A DNA stretch of 64,000 nt from Alkalibacterium olivapovliticus (GCF_003003275.1 NZ_PVTO01000010.1:42619-106618), one strand, 5' to 3'. Positions 38,381-49,878 are shown, counted from the first letter of the stretch. Made by a program: numbers and translations. Notes: generated by a model from the sequence alone, not told the origin.

Positions 38381-39910
38381 ATGAGCAAAGCACCTGTTGC
38401 CATTATTATTCTAGACGGATTTGGATGGCGTGAAGAAGAATACGGTAATGCCGTAGCACAAGCCAATAAACCGAACTTCGACCGTTACTGGAACGACTAC
38501 CCGCACAACACTATGCTGGCTTCTGGCCTTGCCGTTGGATTACCTGAAGGACAAATGGGTAATTCAGAAGTTGGACACACAAACATTGGTGCCGGACGAG
38601 TGGTTTACCAAAGTATTACACGTATCGACAAAGCGATTGCTGACGGTGAATTCGCAACGAATGAAGCCTTCAATGGCGCTGTCGATCATGTGAAAAAAAA
38701 TGACTCAGCTCTTCACTTGTTTGGGCTGATCTCAGATGGCGGAGTACACAGTCACCAGCGTCACTTGACTGCCTTGATCAAAGAAGCTAAAAACAAAGGT
38801 CTCGATAAAGTCTATATCCATGCCTTCACTGATGGACGTGACGTTGCCCCTGATTCAGGTGCACGCTTTATCGAAGAACTTCAAGACATTGTAACTGATC
38901 TGAATGTTGGAGAAATAGCCACCATCTCAGGACGCTTTTATGCAATGGACAGAGATAATCGCTGGCCACGAGTGAAGCGTGCGTATGATGCGATCTTCCA
39001 TGGAGAAGGCGTTAAAGCCACTGATCCTGTTCAGGCTATGAAAGACAGTTATGCGAATGAAAAAATGGATGAGTTTATTGAGCCAGTCGTGATTGAAAAA
39101 GATGGAAAAGCCGTTGGAACAGTACAAGACAACGATGCTGTTTTATTCTTCAATTTCCGTCCGGACCGAGCAATGGAATTGTCTCGTGCCTTGACTGAAC
39201 CTGATTTTGATGAATTTGACAGAGGGGATTTCCCTTCAAACATCAAGTTTGTCACGTTCACTCAGTATACTGCCGATATGGCAGCTGACGTGATGTTTCC
39301 ACCTGCATTTCTGAAAAATGTGCTGGGACAAGTACTTGCGGATAATGGATTAAACCAGCTCCGTATTGCTGAAACAGAAAAATACCCCCACGTCACGTTC
39401 TTTATGAACGGTGGTACGAACGATGAGTTTCCGGGTGAAAAACGTATCCTGATTCCTTCTCCTCAAGTTGAAACATATGATTTGAAACCGGAGATGAGTG
39501 CGTATGAAGTAACAGATGCATTGATCGAAGATATTAAAAATGATGAACACGATGCAATCATCTTGAACTACGCTAACCCTGATATGGTGGGACACTCTGG
39601 TATGCTGGATAAAACCATCGAAGCAATCGAAGCTGTTGATGACAACCTGGGTCGTCTGGTTGATCTGATTCATGAAAAAGGTGGAACAGCGATTATATTT
39701 GCAGACCATGGGAATGCAGATACTGAATTGACGCCTGAAGGGAATCCACATACTGCACACACGACAGTGCCTGTACCTGTTATTGTCACTAAAAAAGGCG
39801 TGACATTAAGAGGCGACGGCAAACTGGCGGATGTTGCCCCAACGATGCTGGATCTACTGGGAATCGACAAGCCGGAAGAAATGACCGGCGAAAGCTTGAT
39901 TGTAAAATAA
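38381..39910 (+). CDS. gpmI: 2,3-Bisphosphoglycerate-independent phosphoglycerate mutase
   Basis: Manganese-dependent mutase of the alkaline-phosphatase superfamily, 509 aa, acting between Pgk and enolase. The metal site with the phospho-serine is [14 protein letters not shown] near residue 62. [13 protein letters not shown] and FADHGNAD are the carboxyl metal-binding motifs. The start is on the base after the tpiA stop, with its ribosome site inside tpiA (CTGGAGGGTG). Confidence 0.97.
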   Translation: MSKAPVAIIILDGFGWREEEYGNAVAQANKPNFDRYWNDYPHNTMLASGLAVGLPEGQMGNSEVGHTNIGAGRVVYQSITRIDKAIADGEFATNEAFNGAVDHVKKNDSALHLFGLISDGGVHSHQRHLTALIKEAKNKGLDKVYIHAFTDGRDVAPDSGARFIEELQDIVTDLNVGEIATISGRFYAMDRDNRWPRVKRAYDAIFHGEGVKATDPVQAMKDSYANEKMDEFIEPVVIEKDGKAVGTVQDNDAVLFFNFRPDRAMELSRALTEPDFDEFDRGDFPSNIKFVTFTQYTADMAADVMFPPAFLKNVLGQVLADNGLNQLRIAETEKYPHVTFFMNGGTNDEFPGEKRILIPSPQVETYDLKPEMSAYEVTDALIEDIKNDEHDAIILNYANPDMVGHSGMLDKTIEAIEAVDDNLGRLVDLIHEKGGTAIIFADHGNADTELTPEGNPHTAHTTVPVPVIVTKKGVTLRGDGKLADVAPTMLDLLGIDKPEEMTGESLIVK

Positions 39911-39994
39911 ACAGATTTTAACCTGTTTCCATTTGGAAGACAGATAAAATAATTTAACACAGCTTTTTCTAAAAAATTAGAAAAAGTAAACTAA

Positions 39995-41311
<1,317 letters not shown>

Positions 41312-41327
41312 TTCATCTCTCAACTGA

Positions 41328-41367
41328 AGCGTACCCTATTACTTAAATGTAATACGGTACGCTTTTT
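41328..41367 (+). terminator. Terminator after eno
   Basis: AGCGTACC / GGTACGCT with an inner ATTAC/GTAAT stem, then six T. Confidence 0.93.
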
Positions 41368-41561
41368 TGTGTTCAAATGTTCACAGGAACATCATATTAG
41401 ATATATTAATACGCTTACAGATTTGGTAGGATAAGAGTGTACGATTTTTCCAGCAGTGCCTTCCATGAGTTGAAGAGCTTATAGGGTATACATAAGAATT
41501 TAAATGAATGACTAGACATTGAAACGGTAAAAAGACATCTATAGAAGGAGAGTGAAATGGG

Positions 41562-42032
41562 TTGATCAGATTATTAACCATTATGGGCTGCCTGTTTCTT
41601 TTAACCAGCTGCAGTACTTCAGACTTGGAGACAGTCCCTCACAACAGTGTTGTCGTGGATGATGAGCTGCAGGATATAGTATTATTCACATTTAATCAAG
41701 CCGATCGTTTCAGCCGCAGTGAAATGGCGCATGGTGTTTCTTTAGAGTTGACTAATCAGTCCTCCCTATTGCTGGAGACTGACTTCGAACTGACTTTAGA
41801 CTATTTTGACGATGGCTGGACACCTTTAGAATCTGTTGATTTTTTTACAAGAACACATGCGTATTCATTAGAAAGAAACCACCGTATCAGGCAAACAGTA
41901 TACACTGATCACTTTAATAATGAACTGGAATCAGGCAGATATAGAATTAGAGTCGACTACAGTTTAAAGGACGAAGATAATGTTGAGCAGGGAACATATT
42001 CGATCGGAGCTGTCTTCTGGCTAATTGATTAA
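41562..42032 (+). CDS. Putative lipoprotein with bacterial Ig-like domain (first of a pair)
   Basis: 156-aa exported protein. The signal (MIRLLTIMGCLFLLTSC) ends in a lipobox TSC. The mature part reads as one beta-sandwich domain: GVSLELTNQSSLLLETDFELTLDYFDDGWTPL-like strands, then SGRYRIRVDYSL. This is the pattern of the Ig-like domains that open with an N-S turn and close with G-x-Y-R-[IV]. It starts with TTG at 41562, 11 bases after AAGGAG; the closer ATG is followed by a stop. A related gene follows 27 bases on. Function unknown. Confidence 0.65.
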   Translation: MIRLLTIMGCLFLLTSCSTSDLETVPHNSVVVDDELQDIVLFTFNQADRFSRSEMAHGVSLELTNQSSLLLETDFELTLDYFDDGWTPLESVDFFTRTHAYSLERNHRIRQTVYTDHFNNELESGRYRIRVDYSLKDEDNVEQGTYSIGAVFWLID

Positions 42033-42059
42033 TCTGTTCCAGTAAAGGAGAGTCGGGAG

Positions 42060-42557
42060 ATGCTGAAGTTAATACTAGTGTTTACTGGGCTATTATGCTT
42101 GACTGGGTGTTTTCAGACGGGATTAGTGACTGAAAGCAGTCAGCTGAATGACTTTATAGAAGAAAACGAGATCAGGGTTGATGATGAAATCACCCTTTAT
42201 TTTGAACGTGAGCGGTATGCCATTGATGAACGTGATGAAGTGTTTTACATTGTTGAAAACACTTCTGGTCAGCCAGTCGAAATAAGCAGTCAGTATGTGA
42301 TTGAGAAATATGACAATGGAATCTGGATGGATATAGATAATCGTCATCTTCCATCTGATACCATGACTGAATTAGAACCAGATGATCAGACCGAGCAACT
42401 AGTCTGGTTGTCGTTCGATGAAGAAGAGATTGAAAAGGGAATTTACCGAGTCAAAACAACTGTACACTATCCTGACAAGACCGAAGCTGCTCGTAAAGTG
42501 TCTGCCAGTCAGCCAGCAGTATATAAAGAAATCAGTTTATTATTTGAAATCAGATAA
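42060..42557 (+). CDS. Putative lipoprotein with bacterial Ig-like domain (second of a pair)
   Basis: 165-aa lipoprotein, lipobox LTGC at about residues 14-17. The mature domain shares the plan of its neighbour: a strand FERERYAIDERDEVFYIVEN, then QYVIEKYDNGIWMDI, then EKGIYRVKTTVHYPDK. It also resembles Ig-like domains found in Firmicute lipoproteins. The two genes are probably cotranscribed (spacing 27 bases, GGAGAGTCGGG site) and look like an old duplication. Function unknown. The 42558-42750 gap carries only the secG leader. Confidence 0.65.
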   Translation: MLKLILVFTGLLCLTGCFQTGLVTESSQLNDFIEENEIRVDDEITLYFERERYAIDERDEVFYIVENTSGQPVEISSQYVIEKYDNGIWMDIDNRHLPSDTMTELEPDDQTEQLVWLSFDEEEIEKGIYRVKTTVHYPDKTEAARKVSASQPAVYKEISLLFEIR

Positions 42558-42750
42558 GGCCATAGAAATACTAAGCTTCCCGCTATAAGGAAGAACGGGT
42601 CAAGCTGTTTGTCATATGGTTACTTTAGAAAGTTAAAAAAGGGATCAATTCTCTTTTCTAATAGATTAACTGGCAATTTAGTCTGGAATTAATAGGTGAC
42701 TTATGCTATATTAGAAGGTAGGAGATTTGTCAGAAGGAGGGTCTGTTTTC

Positions 42751-42981
42751 ATGTATGAAATTTTGCTAACGGTTATGCTTATATTATCTGTATTCATTAT
42801 TATCGTCATTGCTATGCAACCTACAAAAACACAAAGCGCATCAAATGCCTTTATGGGCGGAGCGAGTCAATTATTCGGGAAACAAAAAGCTAGAGGATTT
42901 GAAGCAGTATTAATTAAAACGACAGTAGTCAGTTTGATTTTATTCTTCGTATTGTCTTTCTTATTGACACGATTCTTTTAA
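42751..42981 (+). CDS. secG: Preprotein translocase subunit SecG
   Basis: 76-aa membrane protein with two helices, joining SecYE. The ATG at 42751 is 10 bases after AAGGAGG; the TTG at 42727 is upstream of that site. The conserved loop between the helices, NAFMGGASQLFGKQKARGFE, is clear. Position before est and rnr is conserved in Gram-positive genomes. Confidence 0.95.
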   Translation: MYEILLTVMLILSVFIIIVIAMQPTKTQSASNAFMGGASQLFGKQKARGFEAVLIKTTVVSLILFFVLSFLLTRFF

Positions 42982-43004
42982 TCAAATAATTCGACCTTTA
43001 TATA

Positions 43005-43071
43005 AGTACTCCTGTTTAACATCACTTTTTAGCTTATAGCTTGAGAGTGAGGTTAAAAGGGGTGCTTTTTT
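43005..43071 (+). terminator. Terminator after secG
   Basis: Long stem: AGTACTCC with GGGGTGCT and an inner TAACATCAC with GAGTGAGGTTA, then six T. Confidence 0.85.
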
Positions 43072-43157
43072 AGTAAGGTAATGGCTCTAACGTTGTGTTT
43101 TGGTACAAAAACGTGAAGAATTAAGGTAAAATAGAGAAGAGATCGAAGGGGGATATT

Positions 43158-43898
43158 ATGAAAGCAAAATCATTATTTTACGAAAGTGGGAAACGGGCAG
43201 TTCTGTTGTTCCATGCATTTACAAGCAATCCAAAAGATATGTTAAGTCTGGGACGTGCTCTTGAGCGGGCGGACTATACCGTATATGCTCCAGTCTTTTC
43301 AGGACACGGAACATCGGATCCTGATGATCTGTTCGACTACACAATAGAAGACTGGGTAAAAGACGGAAAAGAGGCGCTTGCCTTCCTTAAAGAAAAAGGC
43401 TATGAGGAAATCGCTGTGATGGGTCTATCTCTAGGTGGAATCGTCGCAACGCATCTTTTATTGAATGAAGAGGTGATGGGCGGCGGCATTTTTGCCTCAC
43501 CAGTGATTTCTGATTTTGATACGAACGTCCCGGATAATTTTATGGTATGGTATGAAAGTATGAAAGAAAACGAAGGGTATGCTAGAGATGAAATCGCCGG
43601 ACTAAAAACAACGGCGGAAGTAAAAGTGCGCGTGATTCTCGACAGTATACACAATCATGTAAGTGAAATGGAAAAAGAATACGATTCAATCAGCAAAAAA
43701 GTGTTCATTGCTCAAGGCGGGAAGGACGAAATGATCAATGATCAGTCCGCTGTTGCCTTTAGAGATGCATTAACAAATGCAGAGGTTTCCTTCCACTGGT
43801 ATGAAGACGCCCCGCATGTATTAACAACTGGAAAGATCGGTAAAGAGGTACAAATTGACGTCCTCACTTACCTGTCTACCTTAGAATGGAGTGATTAA
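43158..43898 (+). CDS. est: Carboxylesterase of the Est30 type
   Basis: 246-aa alpha/beta hydrolase of the cytoplasm. The nucleophile elbow is GLSLGG near residue 96, the oxyanion region is LLFHAFTSNPKD, the acid lies in AQGGKDEMI, and the histidine in APHVLTTG. Homologues hydrolyse short acyl esters and sit in front of rnr in many Bacilli. The stop is directly followed by the rnr start, so both share a message. Confidence 0.93.
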   Translation: MKAKSLFYESGKRAVLLFHAFTSNPKDMLSLGRALERADYTVYAPVFSGHGTSDPDDLFDYTIEDWVKDGKEALAFLKEKGYEEIAVMGLSLGGIVATHLLLNEEVMGGGIFASPVISDFDTNVPDNFMVWYESMKENEGYARDEIAGLKTTAEVKVRVILDSIHNHVSEMEKEYDSISKKVFIAQGGKDEMINDQSAVAFRDALTNAEVSFHWYEDAPHVLTTGKIGKEVQIDVLTYLSTLEWSD

Positions 43899-46280
43899 AT
43901 GGGTTTAGAAAAAGAAACAGAGTCAGCTAAAAGAGAACTTAAAAAGCAGATCCTGGCCTTTATGACTGAAAGCAGTGAAGATGCTGTGGAAGTTAATGAG
44001 ATAAGCGAAGGACTTGACCGTTCAGGGTCAAAAGCCTTTACTGAACTGGTACAGGCCATCGCTGAACTGGAACGCGAAGATAAGCTGGTATTGCTGCAAA
44101 GTGGTAAATTCAAATTAAAAGACGCGTCAACAGCAATGCAGGGACGATTCAGTGGAACAGACAGAGGGTTCGGGTTTGTCACGCTTGAAGAATATGAATC
44201 AGATATTTTCATTCCGCCTTCTGAAACACATTCTGCTTTAAACGGTGATATCGTTAAAGTAGAAGTCACACAGGACGCTATTCCAGCGAAGGACAAAGGC
44301 CCTGCCGGTAAAGTCGTTGAAATCATCGAACGTGGGACCACTGTTGTATTTGGGGAGTTCCAGCCATACTCAGATGACGAAGTTGCAGAAATGGGATTGT
44401 ACGGCTTTATAACGCCGCATAATCAGAAACTGCCGAATGTTCTTGTGCAAATTGAAGCCAAAGGGATCCGTCCCGTAGAAGGCAGTATTGTACAGGTGGA
44501 ATTGACCGAATACTCTGATACCACTGCAGGAACTGACCTTAAAGGGATCGTCACTAATACAATCGGTCATAAAGACGAGCCTGGGATTGAAATACTAACC
44601 ATCGTTCATAAGTATGATATTCCAACTGAATTCTCGGAAGACGTGTTAAAAGAAGCTGAAGCCGTTCCGGACAAGATTTCTGAAGAAGATACAAAAGGGC
44701 GTAAGGATCTGCGTAATGAACCGATTATTACGATTGATGGAGCAGATGCTAAAGATTTAGATGATGCCATTCAGGTGAAGAAACTGGATAATGGTCATTA
44801 CTATTTAGGTGTTCACATCGCGGACGTCAGTCATTATGTCACTGAAGACAGTGCAATGGATCTGGAAGCCAATGAACGTGGGACTAGTGTGTACCTCACA
44901 GACCGTGTCATCCCGATGCTGCCGCAGCGTTTGTCGAATGGCATCTGTTCACTGCACCCGCATGTCGACCGCTTGACACTGTCATGTGAGATGGAAATTG
45001 ATGCAAACGGAGACGTCGTTGATTATTCTATTTCACCAACCATTATCAACAATCATCACCGTATGACGTATACAGCCGTCAATGAAATCCTGATGGAAGA
45101 TAATCAGGACCTGAAAGAAGAGTATTCTGACATTCTCGGTATGCTCGAGCAGATGAGAGATCTCCATAACACGCTTGAAAAGAAACGTGTTAGAAGAGGA
45201 TCCATTGACTTTGACACGCGCGAAGCAAAAATCCAAGTTGATCCTCAGGGTATTCCTGTTGATATTCTGTTAAGAGATCGTGGAGTAGGAGAACGATTGA
45301 TTGAGTCCTTTATGCTGGCTGCAAATGAAACAGTCTCAGAACACTTTGCTAATCAGCAGTTGCCGATCCTTTACCGTATCCATGACCGACCAGATGAAGG
45401 GAAAATGCAGCGGTTTATAGAGTTCGTATCAAGTTTCGGGATTGATGTTAAAGCAACTAAAGAATCGATCACGCCAAAACTGCTTCAGGATGTCCTTGAT
45501 AAAGTGCATGGAAAACCTGAAGAGGGCGTCATTGGCATGCTGCTGTTGAGATCGATGCAGCAGGCTAAATATGATGTCGTACCGATCGGACACTACGGAC
45601 TGGCTGCGGATTACTATTCTCACTTTACATCGCCGATTAGACGTTACCCGGATCTGATTCTGCACCGTCTTGTTCATTATTATAATGAAGTAGACAAATC
45701 GCAGACAGCTAAAAATCTGTGGGCAGCAAAACTGCCTGATATTGCAGAAAGCAGTTCGATCACAGAAAGACGAGCGGTATCAGCCGAACGAGAAACTGAT
45801 GAACTGAAGAAATCAGAATATATGTTAAGTAAAATAGGTGAAACGTTCAAAGGCGTCATTACTTCAGTCACTAACTTTGGAATGTTCGTTCAGCTTGAGA
45901 ATACAGTAGAAGGTCTTGTTCATATTTCTAATATGACGGATGACTACTATGAATTTAATGAACGTGATATGCTGATGATCGGTCAGCGCACGGGCATGGT
46001 ATTCCGTATAGGCGAACGGGTTGAGGTTAAAGTAATCGGATCGGACACAGATAATTACAAAATCGATTTTGAATTAGTTGCCGATGAGTCCAAGAAACCT
46101 GAAAAATCAAAACAGAACGATAAGAAAAAATCAAAAGGCCGCTCAAGAGGCGGAAATAAAGGCGGTAAAGGCCCTAGAGGAAAGCATCCGGCAAAAGGGA
46201 AGAAGCATGGTCGAGATAAACCTAAAGGCGACGCCAAAGGACAAGGTAAAAAGAAAAAGCCAGGAAAAAAACGGAAATGA
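43899..46280 (+). CDS. rnr: Ribonuclease R
   Basis: 3'-5' exoribonuclease, 793 aa, that degrades structured RNA and matures or turns over tmRNA. In order: an amino winged-helix part, two cold-shock OB domains (GRFSGTDRGFGFVTLEE), the RNB catalytic core with metal aspartates in ITIDGADAKDLDDAI near residue 285, an S1 domain from about residue 645 (GVITSVTNFGMFVQLENT), and a lysine/glycine-rich tail from about 725. smpB and ssrA, its partners in trans-translation, lie downstream. Confidence 0.97.
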   Translation: MGLEKETESAKRELKKQILAFMTESSEDAVEVNEISEGLDRSGSKAFTELVQAIAELEREDKLVLLQSGKFKLKDASTAMQGRFSGTDRGFGFVTLEEYESDIFIPPSETHSALNGDIVKVEVTQDAIPAKDKGPAGKVVEIIERGTTVVFGEFQPYSDDEVAEMGLYGFITPHNQKLPNVLVQIEAKGIRPVEGSIVQVELTEYSDTTAGTDLKGIVTNTIGHKDEPGIEILTIVHKYDIPTEFSEDVLKEAEAVPDKISEEDTKGRKDLRNEPIITIDGADAKDLDDAIQVKKLDNGHYYLGVHIADVSHYVTEDSAMDLEANERGTSVYLTDRVIPMLPQRLSNGICSLHPHVDRLTLSCEMEIDANGDVVDYSISPTIINNHHRMTYTAVNEILMEDNQDLKEEYSDILGMLEQMRDLHNTLEKKRVRRGSIDFDTREAKIQVDPQGIPVDILLRDRGVGERLIESFMLAANETVSEHFANQQLPILYRIHDRPDEGKMQRFIEFVSSFGIDVKATKESITPKLLQDVLDKVHGKPEEGVIGMLLLRSMQQAKYDVVPIGHYGLAADYYSHFTSPIRRYPDLILHRLVHYYNEVDKSQTAKNLWAAKLPDIAESSSITERRAVSAERETDELKKSEYMLSKIGETFKGVITSVTNFGMFVQLENTVEGLVHISNMTDDYYEFNERDMLMIGQRTGMVFRIGERVEVKVIGSDTDNYKIDFELVADESKKPEKSKQNDKKKSKGRSRGGNKGGKGPRGKHPAKGKKHGRDKPKGDAKGQGKKKKPGKKRK

Positions 46281-46295
46281 TGAAGGGGGAGTAAC

Positions 46296-46757
46296 ATGCC
46301 CAAAGGTGAAGGCAAGTTAATTGCCCAGAACAGAAAAGCACGTTACGAATACGCCATACTCGACACGGTCGAAGCGGGGATAGTTCTTAAAGGGACTGAA
46401 ATCAAATCGATACGTGCCGGACGGATCAACTTGAAAGACGGGTATGCCAGTGTGAGAGATGGAGAAATTTGGCTCTATAACGTGCACATATCTCCTTTTG
46501 AACAGGGGAACCAGTTTAACCATGATCCACTCAGACCACGTAAGCTGCTAATGAAGAAAAAACAGATCGATTCACTAATTGGTGAAACGAAACAAGGCGG
46601 AATCACATTGATCCCGCTAAAAGTCTACATTAAAAACGGGTTTGCAAAAGTACTGATTGGACTGGCAAAAGGGAAGAAACAATACGACAAGCGCGAAACA
46701 ATCAAACGTCGGGACCAGGACCGAGAATTGAGACGTGCAGTAAAAGATAACTATTAA
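46296..46757 (+). CDS. smpB: SsrA-binding protein SmpB
   Basis: 153-aa RNA-binding protein that carries tmRNA to stalled ribosomes. Motifs: [25 protein letters not shown], and the basic carboxyl tail [18 protein letters not shown] that enters the mRNA channel. The ribosome site is AAGGGGGAG. ssrA follows about 2 kb later. A terminator closes the gene. Confidence 0.97.
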   Translation: MPKGEGKLIAQNRKARYEYAILDTVEAGIVLKGTEIKSIRAGRINLKDGYASVRDGEIWLYNVHISPFEQGNQFNHDPLRPRKLLMKKKQIDSLIGETKQGGITLIPLKVYIKNGFAKVLIGLAKGKKQYDKRETIKRRDQDRELRRAVKDNY

Positions 46758-46759
46758 CA

Positions 46760-46795
46760 AAAAGCGTATCTGATTAGATCAGGTACGCTTTTTTA
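46760..46795 (+). terminator. Terminator after smpB
   Basis: AAAGCGTATCTGAT / ATCAGGTACGCTTT with one G-U, then TTTT. Confidence 0.9.
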
Positions 46796-46867
46796 GGTTT
46801 AGCAGTCGATTAAGGACAGATTGTCTGGTAAACTAAATAAAGAGTGTATAGAAAGCGAGGAGCTAGA

Positions 46868-47542
46868 ATGGCGAACAAAGGGGTCACAATCTATTTTGTA
46901 AGACACGGGGAAACCTACTTAAATTATTACGGACGGATGCAGGGGTGGAGTAACGCACCACTGACTGATCACGGAATAGAGGATGTCAGACGATGTGGAC
47001 GAGGATTGAATGATGTCAGATTTAATGCTGTTTATACGAGTGATTTGACACGTACACAAGAAACAGCCAGTTTGATATTAGAAGAGAACGGACAGATTGG
47101 GTCTTTGAACATGGTTCAGATGCCAGAATTTAGAGAAGTATTCTTCGGATCAATGGAAGGCATGTATGGCTCAGAAGCCTACGAAAAAGTACGAGACTAT
47201 CTGGGGTACGATACCAAAAAAGAGATGTTCAGAAATACAGATGTGGCAGAACGAATGAATGCTTTCAGAGCTGTCGATCCCGAAGGACATGCAGAAGACT
47301 TCATGATGTTCTGGTCAAGAGTAGAAAAAGGACTGATCAAATTGATCGACAAGCACCGTGATACAGGCGAGACAATTCTAGTTGTCGCTCATGGAGGAAC
47401 AATCCGCTATATCCTCGAAAACCTGATACCAGAACTCAGAAATCCTAAAGGCTTGTTAAATGCCAGTGTATCTGTAGCACGCTATGAAGATGGGTTGTAT
47501 CATTTAGAAAAATACAATGATGTCTCTCACTTTACTGATTAA
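46868..47542 (+). CDS. Histidine phosphatase family protein
   Basis: 224-aa member of the phosphoglycerate-mutase-like superfamily. The catalytic motif FVRHGET is at residues about 10-16. The second histidine is in VVAHGGTIRYIL near residue 179, and TSDLTRTQETA is the second arginine region. GAGGAG precedes ATG 46868. It is not needed for glycolysis here because GpmI is present, so it is more likely a phosphatase of unknown substrate. It is monocistronic. Confidence 0.88.
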   Translation: MANKGVTIYFVRHGETYLNYYGRMQGWSNAPLTDHGIEDVRRCGRGLNDVRFNAVYTSDLTRTQETASLILEENGQIGSLNMVQMPEFREVFFGSMEGMYGSEAYEKVRDYLGYDTKKEMFRNTDVAERMNAFRAVDPEGHAEDFMMFWSRVEKGLIKLIDKHRDTGETILVVAHGGTIRYILENLIPELRNPKGLLNASVSVARYEDGLYHLEKYNDVSHFTD

Positions 47543-47570
47543 TACAAACCATTTAAATGTAACACCCTCT

Positions 47571-47596
47571 CAGGTTAAATAGGAGGGTGTTTTCTT
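47571..47596 (+). terminator. Terminator after the histidine phosphatase gene
   Basis: ACACCCTC / GAGGGTGT, then TTTCTT. Confidence 0.85.
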
Positions 47597-47706
47597 ATGT
47601 AATAAAAGTGAAAGACAAAGAAAATAGAATTTTTTAGAGAAGTTTTCATGAAATTATCTGAAAACTAAAGTATAGTATTAATATAGAGTAAAAGGGGATG
47701 TAGAGA

Positions 47707-48645
47707 ATGAAAATTGCAATTGCAGGTTCAGGGGCATTAGGCTGCGGATTTGGCTATTTATTACAAAAAAATGGAGAAGATGTGACGCTGTTGGATAACT
47801 GGCAAGATCATATCGAAGCCATCTCAACTAATGGACTACACATTACTGTTAATGGTAAAGAAGACAATCAGAAAATGACGATCTGTAAACCGGATGAACT
47901 AAAAGAAGAGATGGACGCTATTTTCGTTTTTACAAAATCGATGGGACTTAAACCGATGATGAAAAAGATTGCACATGTCATTGGAGCAAACACAAAAGTT
48001 ATCTGCCTTCTGAACGGTTTGGGCCATCTGAAAACACTGGAAGCCTATGTAGAAAAGAAAAATATCATTATGGGCACGACAGTATGGACTGCGGGAATCG
48101 ATGCACCGGGAGTGACTCACTTCAAAGGACAGGGACCTGTAGAACTGCAGAACGCTGATCCAAATGAAAAAGAAGCGGCTCTTGAAATAGTTAAGGTATT
48201 AAAAAGCAGCGGGCTATATGGCGTATACAGTGAAGACGTCAATTATACGACCTGGCGTAAAGCGTGCATCAATGGGACGATGAACGCGTTATGTGCGTTG
48301 CTGGATTCGACGATCGATAAAGTATTTGCATCCTCAACGATTGATTCCATGCTGACTGGAATCGTATCAGAATTCTCTGCAGTTGCAAAGCTGCAGGACG
48401 ATATTACATTAGATGTAGACGAGACGGTTGCTTATCTGAAAGACGTAGCGTCCAGTGTAGGGGCACATTACCCATCCATGCACCAGGATCTGGCTAATAA
48501 CAGACCAACTGAGATTGATTTTCTCAATGGGGCTGTAGCAGAGGCATCAAACAGACTGGGAATCCAAGCCCCTATCTGTCAAAAAATTACGGACCTGATC
48601 CATGCAAAAGAAGATATACTGGGCATTAGTGCATTAACAAATTAA
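47707..48645 (+). CDS. panE: Ketopantoate reductase family protein
   Basis: 312-aa NADPH-dependent oxidoreductase; the family reduces ketopantoate to pantoate. The dinucleotide loop IAGSGALGCGFGYLL is at the start. The catalytic lysine lies in the TWRKACING stretch near residue 181 and the substrate region is in TEIDFLNGAV near the carboxyl end. As no panB, panC or panD is nearby, other 2-oxo acids are possible; the symbol is by family. Confidence 0.82.
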   Translation: MKIAIAGSGALGCGFGYLLQKNGEDVTLLDNWQDHIEAISTNGLHITVNGKEDNQKMTICKPDELKEEMDAIFVFTKSMGLKPMMKKIAHVIGANTKVICLLNGLGHLKTLEAYVEKKNIIMGTTVWTAGIDAPGVTHFKGQGPVELQNADPNEKEAALEIVKVLKSSGLYGVYSEDVNYTTWRKACINGTMNALCALLDSTIDKVFASSTIDSMLTGIVSEFSAVAKLQDDITLDVDETVAYLKDVASSVGAHYPSMHQDLANNRPTEIDFLNGAVAEASNRLGIQAPICQKITDLIHAKEDILGISALTN

Positions 48646-48652
48646 TTAAGTC

Positions 48653-48689
48653 GAGAGCATTTGGAAATTCAGATGCTCTTATTTTTTTG
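48653..48689 (+). terminator. Terminator after the panE-like gene
   Basis: GAGAGCAT / ATGCTCTT with an inner TTGGAAATTCAG loop, then ATTTTTTT. Confidence 0.85.
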
Positions 48690-48785
48690 TAGTTGTGGGT
48701 GAGACGAGATAAGGTCTAATGTGGATAATCGCATATAAATGCTTACTATTTGATAGCAAATAAGCTTTAAATTTAGTGGGTTATA

Positions 48786-48794
48786 TGGTATACT
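48786..48794 (+). promoter_or_regulatory. ssrA promoter, extended -10
   Basis: TGGTATACT is an extended -10, about 37 bases before the mature 5' end of tmRNA. A TTTAAA at -35 spacing is weak. Confidence 0.6.
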
Positions 48795-48830
48795 ATTAGC
48801 AGAGCAAAGAGAGAAGCTCTATACCACAAC

Positions 48831-49192
48831 GGGGTTGTTACGGATTCGACAGGCATAGTTGAGCTGGGGTTGCGTTCTGCAGGTGACGGCTGCATAATAA
48901 CGTCAACAATTAAACTAATTGCAAACAATAATAGCAACACATACGCTTTAGCTGCGTAAAAACAGCTTAGCGTGATCCGACCGGCATCGCCCATGTGCTC
49001 GGTATCGGGTCCTATAATAAGTGGGATACGTCTATTCTTTCCGTCTGTAAGAATAGAAAGAGATTAGCAGACTAGCGATGCATGATGCCTGTTCTACGGC
49101 TAATGTTCAGCGAAACCTAAATGGTGGAACTATGAACGTAGATGCTCGAGTGTCAAGGTGTCTGGACAGGGGTTCGACTCCCCTCAACTCCA
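48831..49192 (+). ncRNA. ssrA: tmRNA
   Basis: Transfer-messenger RNA that frees stalled ribosomes. The 5' end GGGGTTGTTACGGATTCGAC and the 3' TGGACAGGGGTTCGACTCCC arm form the tRNA-like half; GGGG pairs with CTCC in the acceptor. The tag frame is at 48921-48959 and reads ANNNSNTYALAA then TAA, with the conserved ALAA end. The acceptor ends in TCCA followed by TAA, so the final CCA is only partly encoded. Works with SmpB, and RNase R is encoded upstream. Its 3' end is probably the attachment site of the element that follows. Confidence 0.98.
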
Positions 49193-49205
49193 TAATAGCT
49201 TTACT

Positions 49206-49248
49206 AAGGTTTCCTAACAGCTTCTAAACGCTGGTAGGAAGCCTTTTT
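49206..49248 (+). terminator. Terminator after ssrA
   Basis: AAGGTTTCCTAACAGC / GCTGGTAGGAAGCCTT around TTCTAAAC, then six T. Confidence 0.9.
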
Positions 49249-49270
49249 TAATTTCTGAACTTTTCTTGCA

Positions 49271-49336
49271 ACTGCTATAAACCATTACCAACCATTACTA
49301 TTTCCATTACTACTGGAAAAAGGGTAATGGTTTTAT
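49271..49336. other. Inverted repeat at the presumed left end of the ssrA element
   Basis: AACCATTAC occurs twice on the left and faces GTAATGGTT on the right, followed by TTATTTTT. It may be a terminator for the integrase transcript or an end structure of the integrated element. Confidence 0.45.
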
Positions 49337-49371
49337 TTTTAGTGATATTTTTTATATACAGATGAATTAAG

Positions 49372-49776
49372 TCAACCATTAATCTCATATTCACTACAGG
49401 TTATCTCAATCGTATTATTCATTGGATCTAAGACTGGAAAACTCCAGTAACCAACCCATTGTGGCACGCTATGGTATGTCTTGACCCTTTCCTTTTGCAA
49501 TCTAGCAATGACTTGATTGTACTCATTCGATTCAAATGCTATTGACCAACTCGTCCTAGGTGCCACCCCACCTTTCCATCCAGGTTGGATGGAAAACAAA
49601 GGAGAAGCTTTCTTAAAGTCTTTGTGGTATTGAATGGATAACTGATGGTTGTTTATATTAAAAGCAATATCGTCTTCTTCATCCCATATAAGCTCTAATG
49701 CTAATATTTCTGAATAAAATTTTTTCGTCTCACTCATATTATTTGTGAATAGATACGTAAATCCTAGATTAGCCAT
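49372..49776 (-). CDS. VOC-fold (glyoxalase/bleomycin resistance-like) protein
   Basis: 134-aa single-domain protein of the vicinal-oxygen-chelate superfamily. The amino strand GFTYLFTNNMSETKKFYSEIL with LELIWDEEDDIAF and the carboxyl VLDPMNNTIEITCSEY, whose last glutamate is the usual metal ligand, are typical. A metal-bound dioxygenase or a drug-binding protein are both possible. It is transcribed towards ssrA, within the presumed accessory region. Confidence 0.8.
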   Translation of the reverse strand: MANLGFTYLFTNNMSETKKFYSEILALELIWDEEDDIAFNINNHQLSIQYHKDFKKASPLFSIQPGWKGGVAPRTSWSIAFESNEYNQVIARLQKERVKTYHSVPQWVGYWSFPVLDPMNNTIEITCSEYEING

Positions 49777-49878
49777 TTTATATTCCCTTCTCCCTTTTTA
49801 TGAACTACTTAATATTTATATAAAATATCGGAGACTTAATCACGTAACAATAATTGAGCTCTCTTTTAACTATTATTA

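Noticed and set aside
44370..46315. Several minus-strand frames inside rnr
   Set aside because: They are shadows of the coding strand of RNase R and have no start signals.
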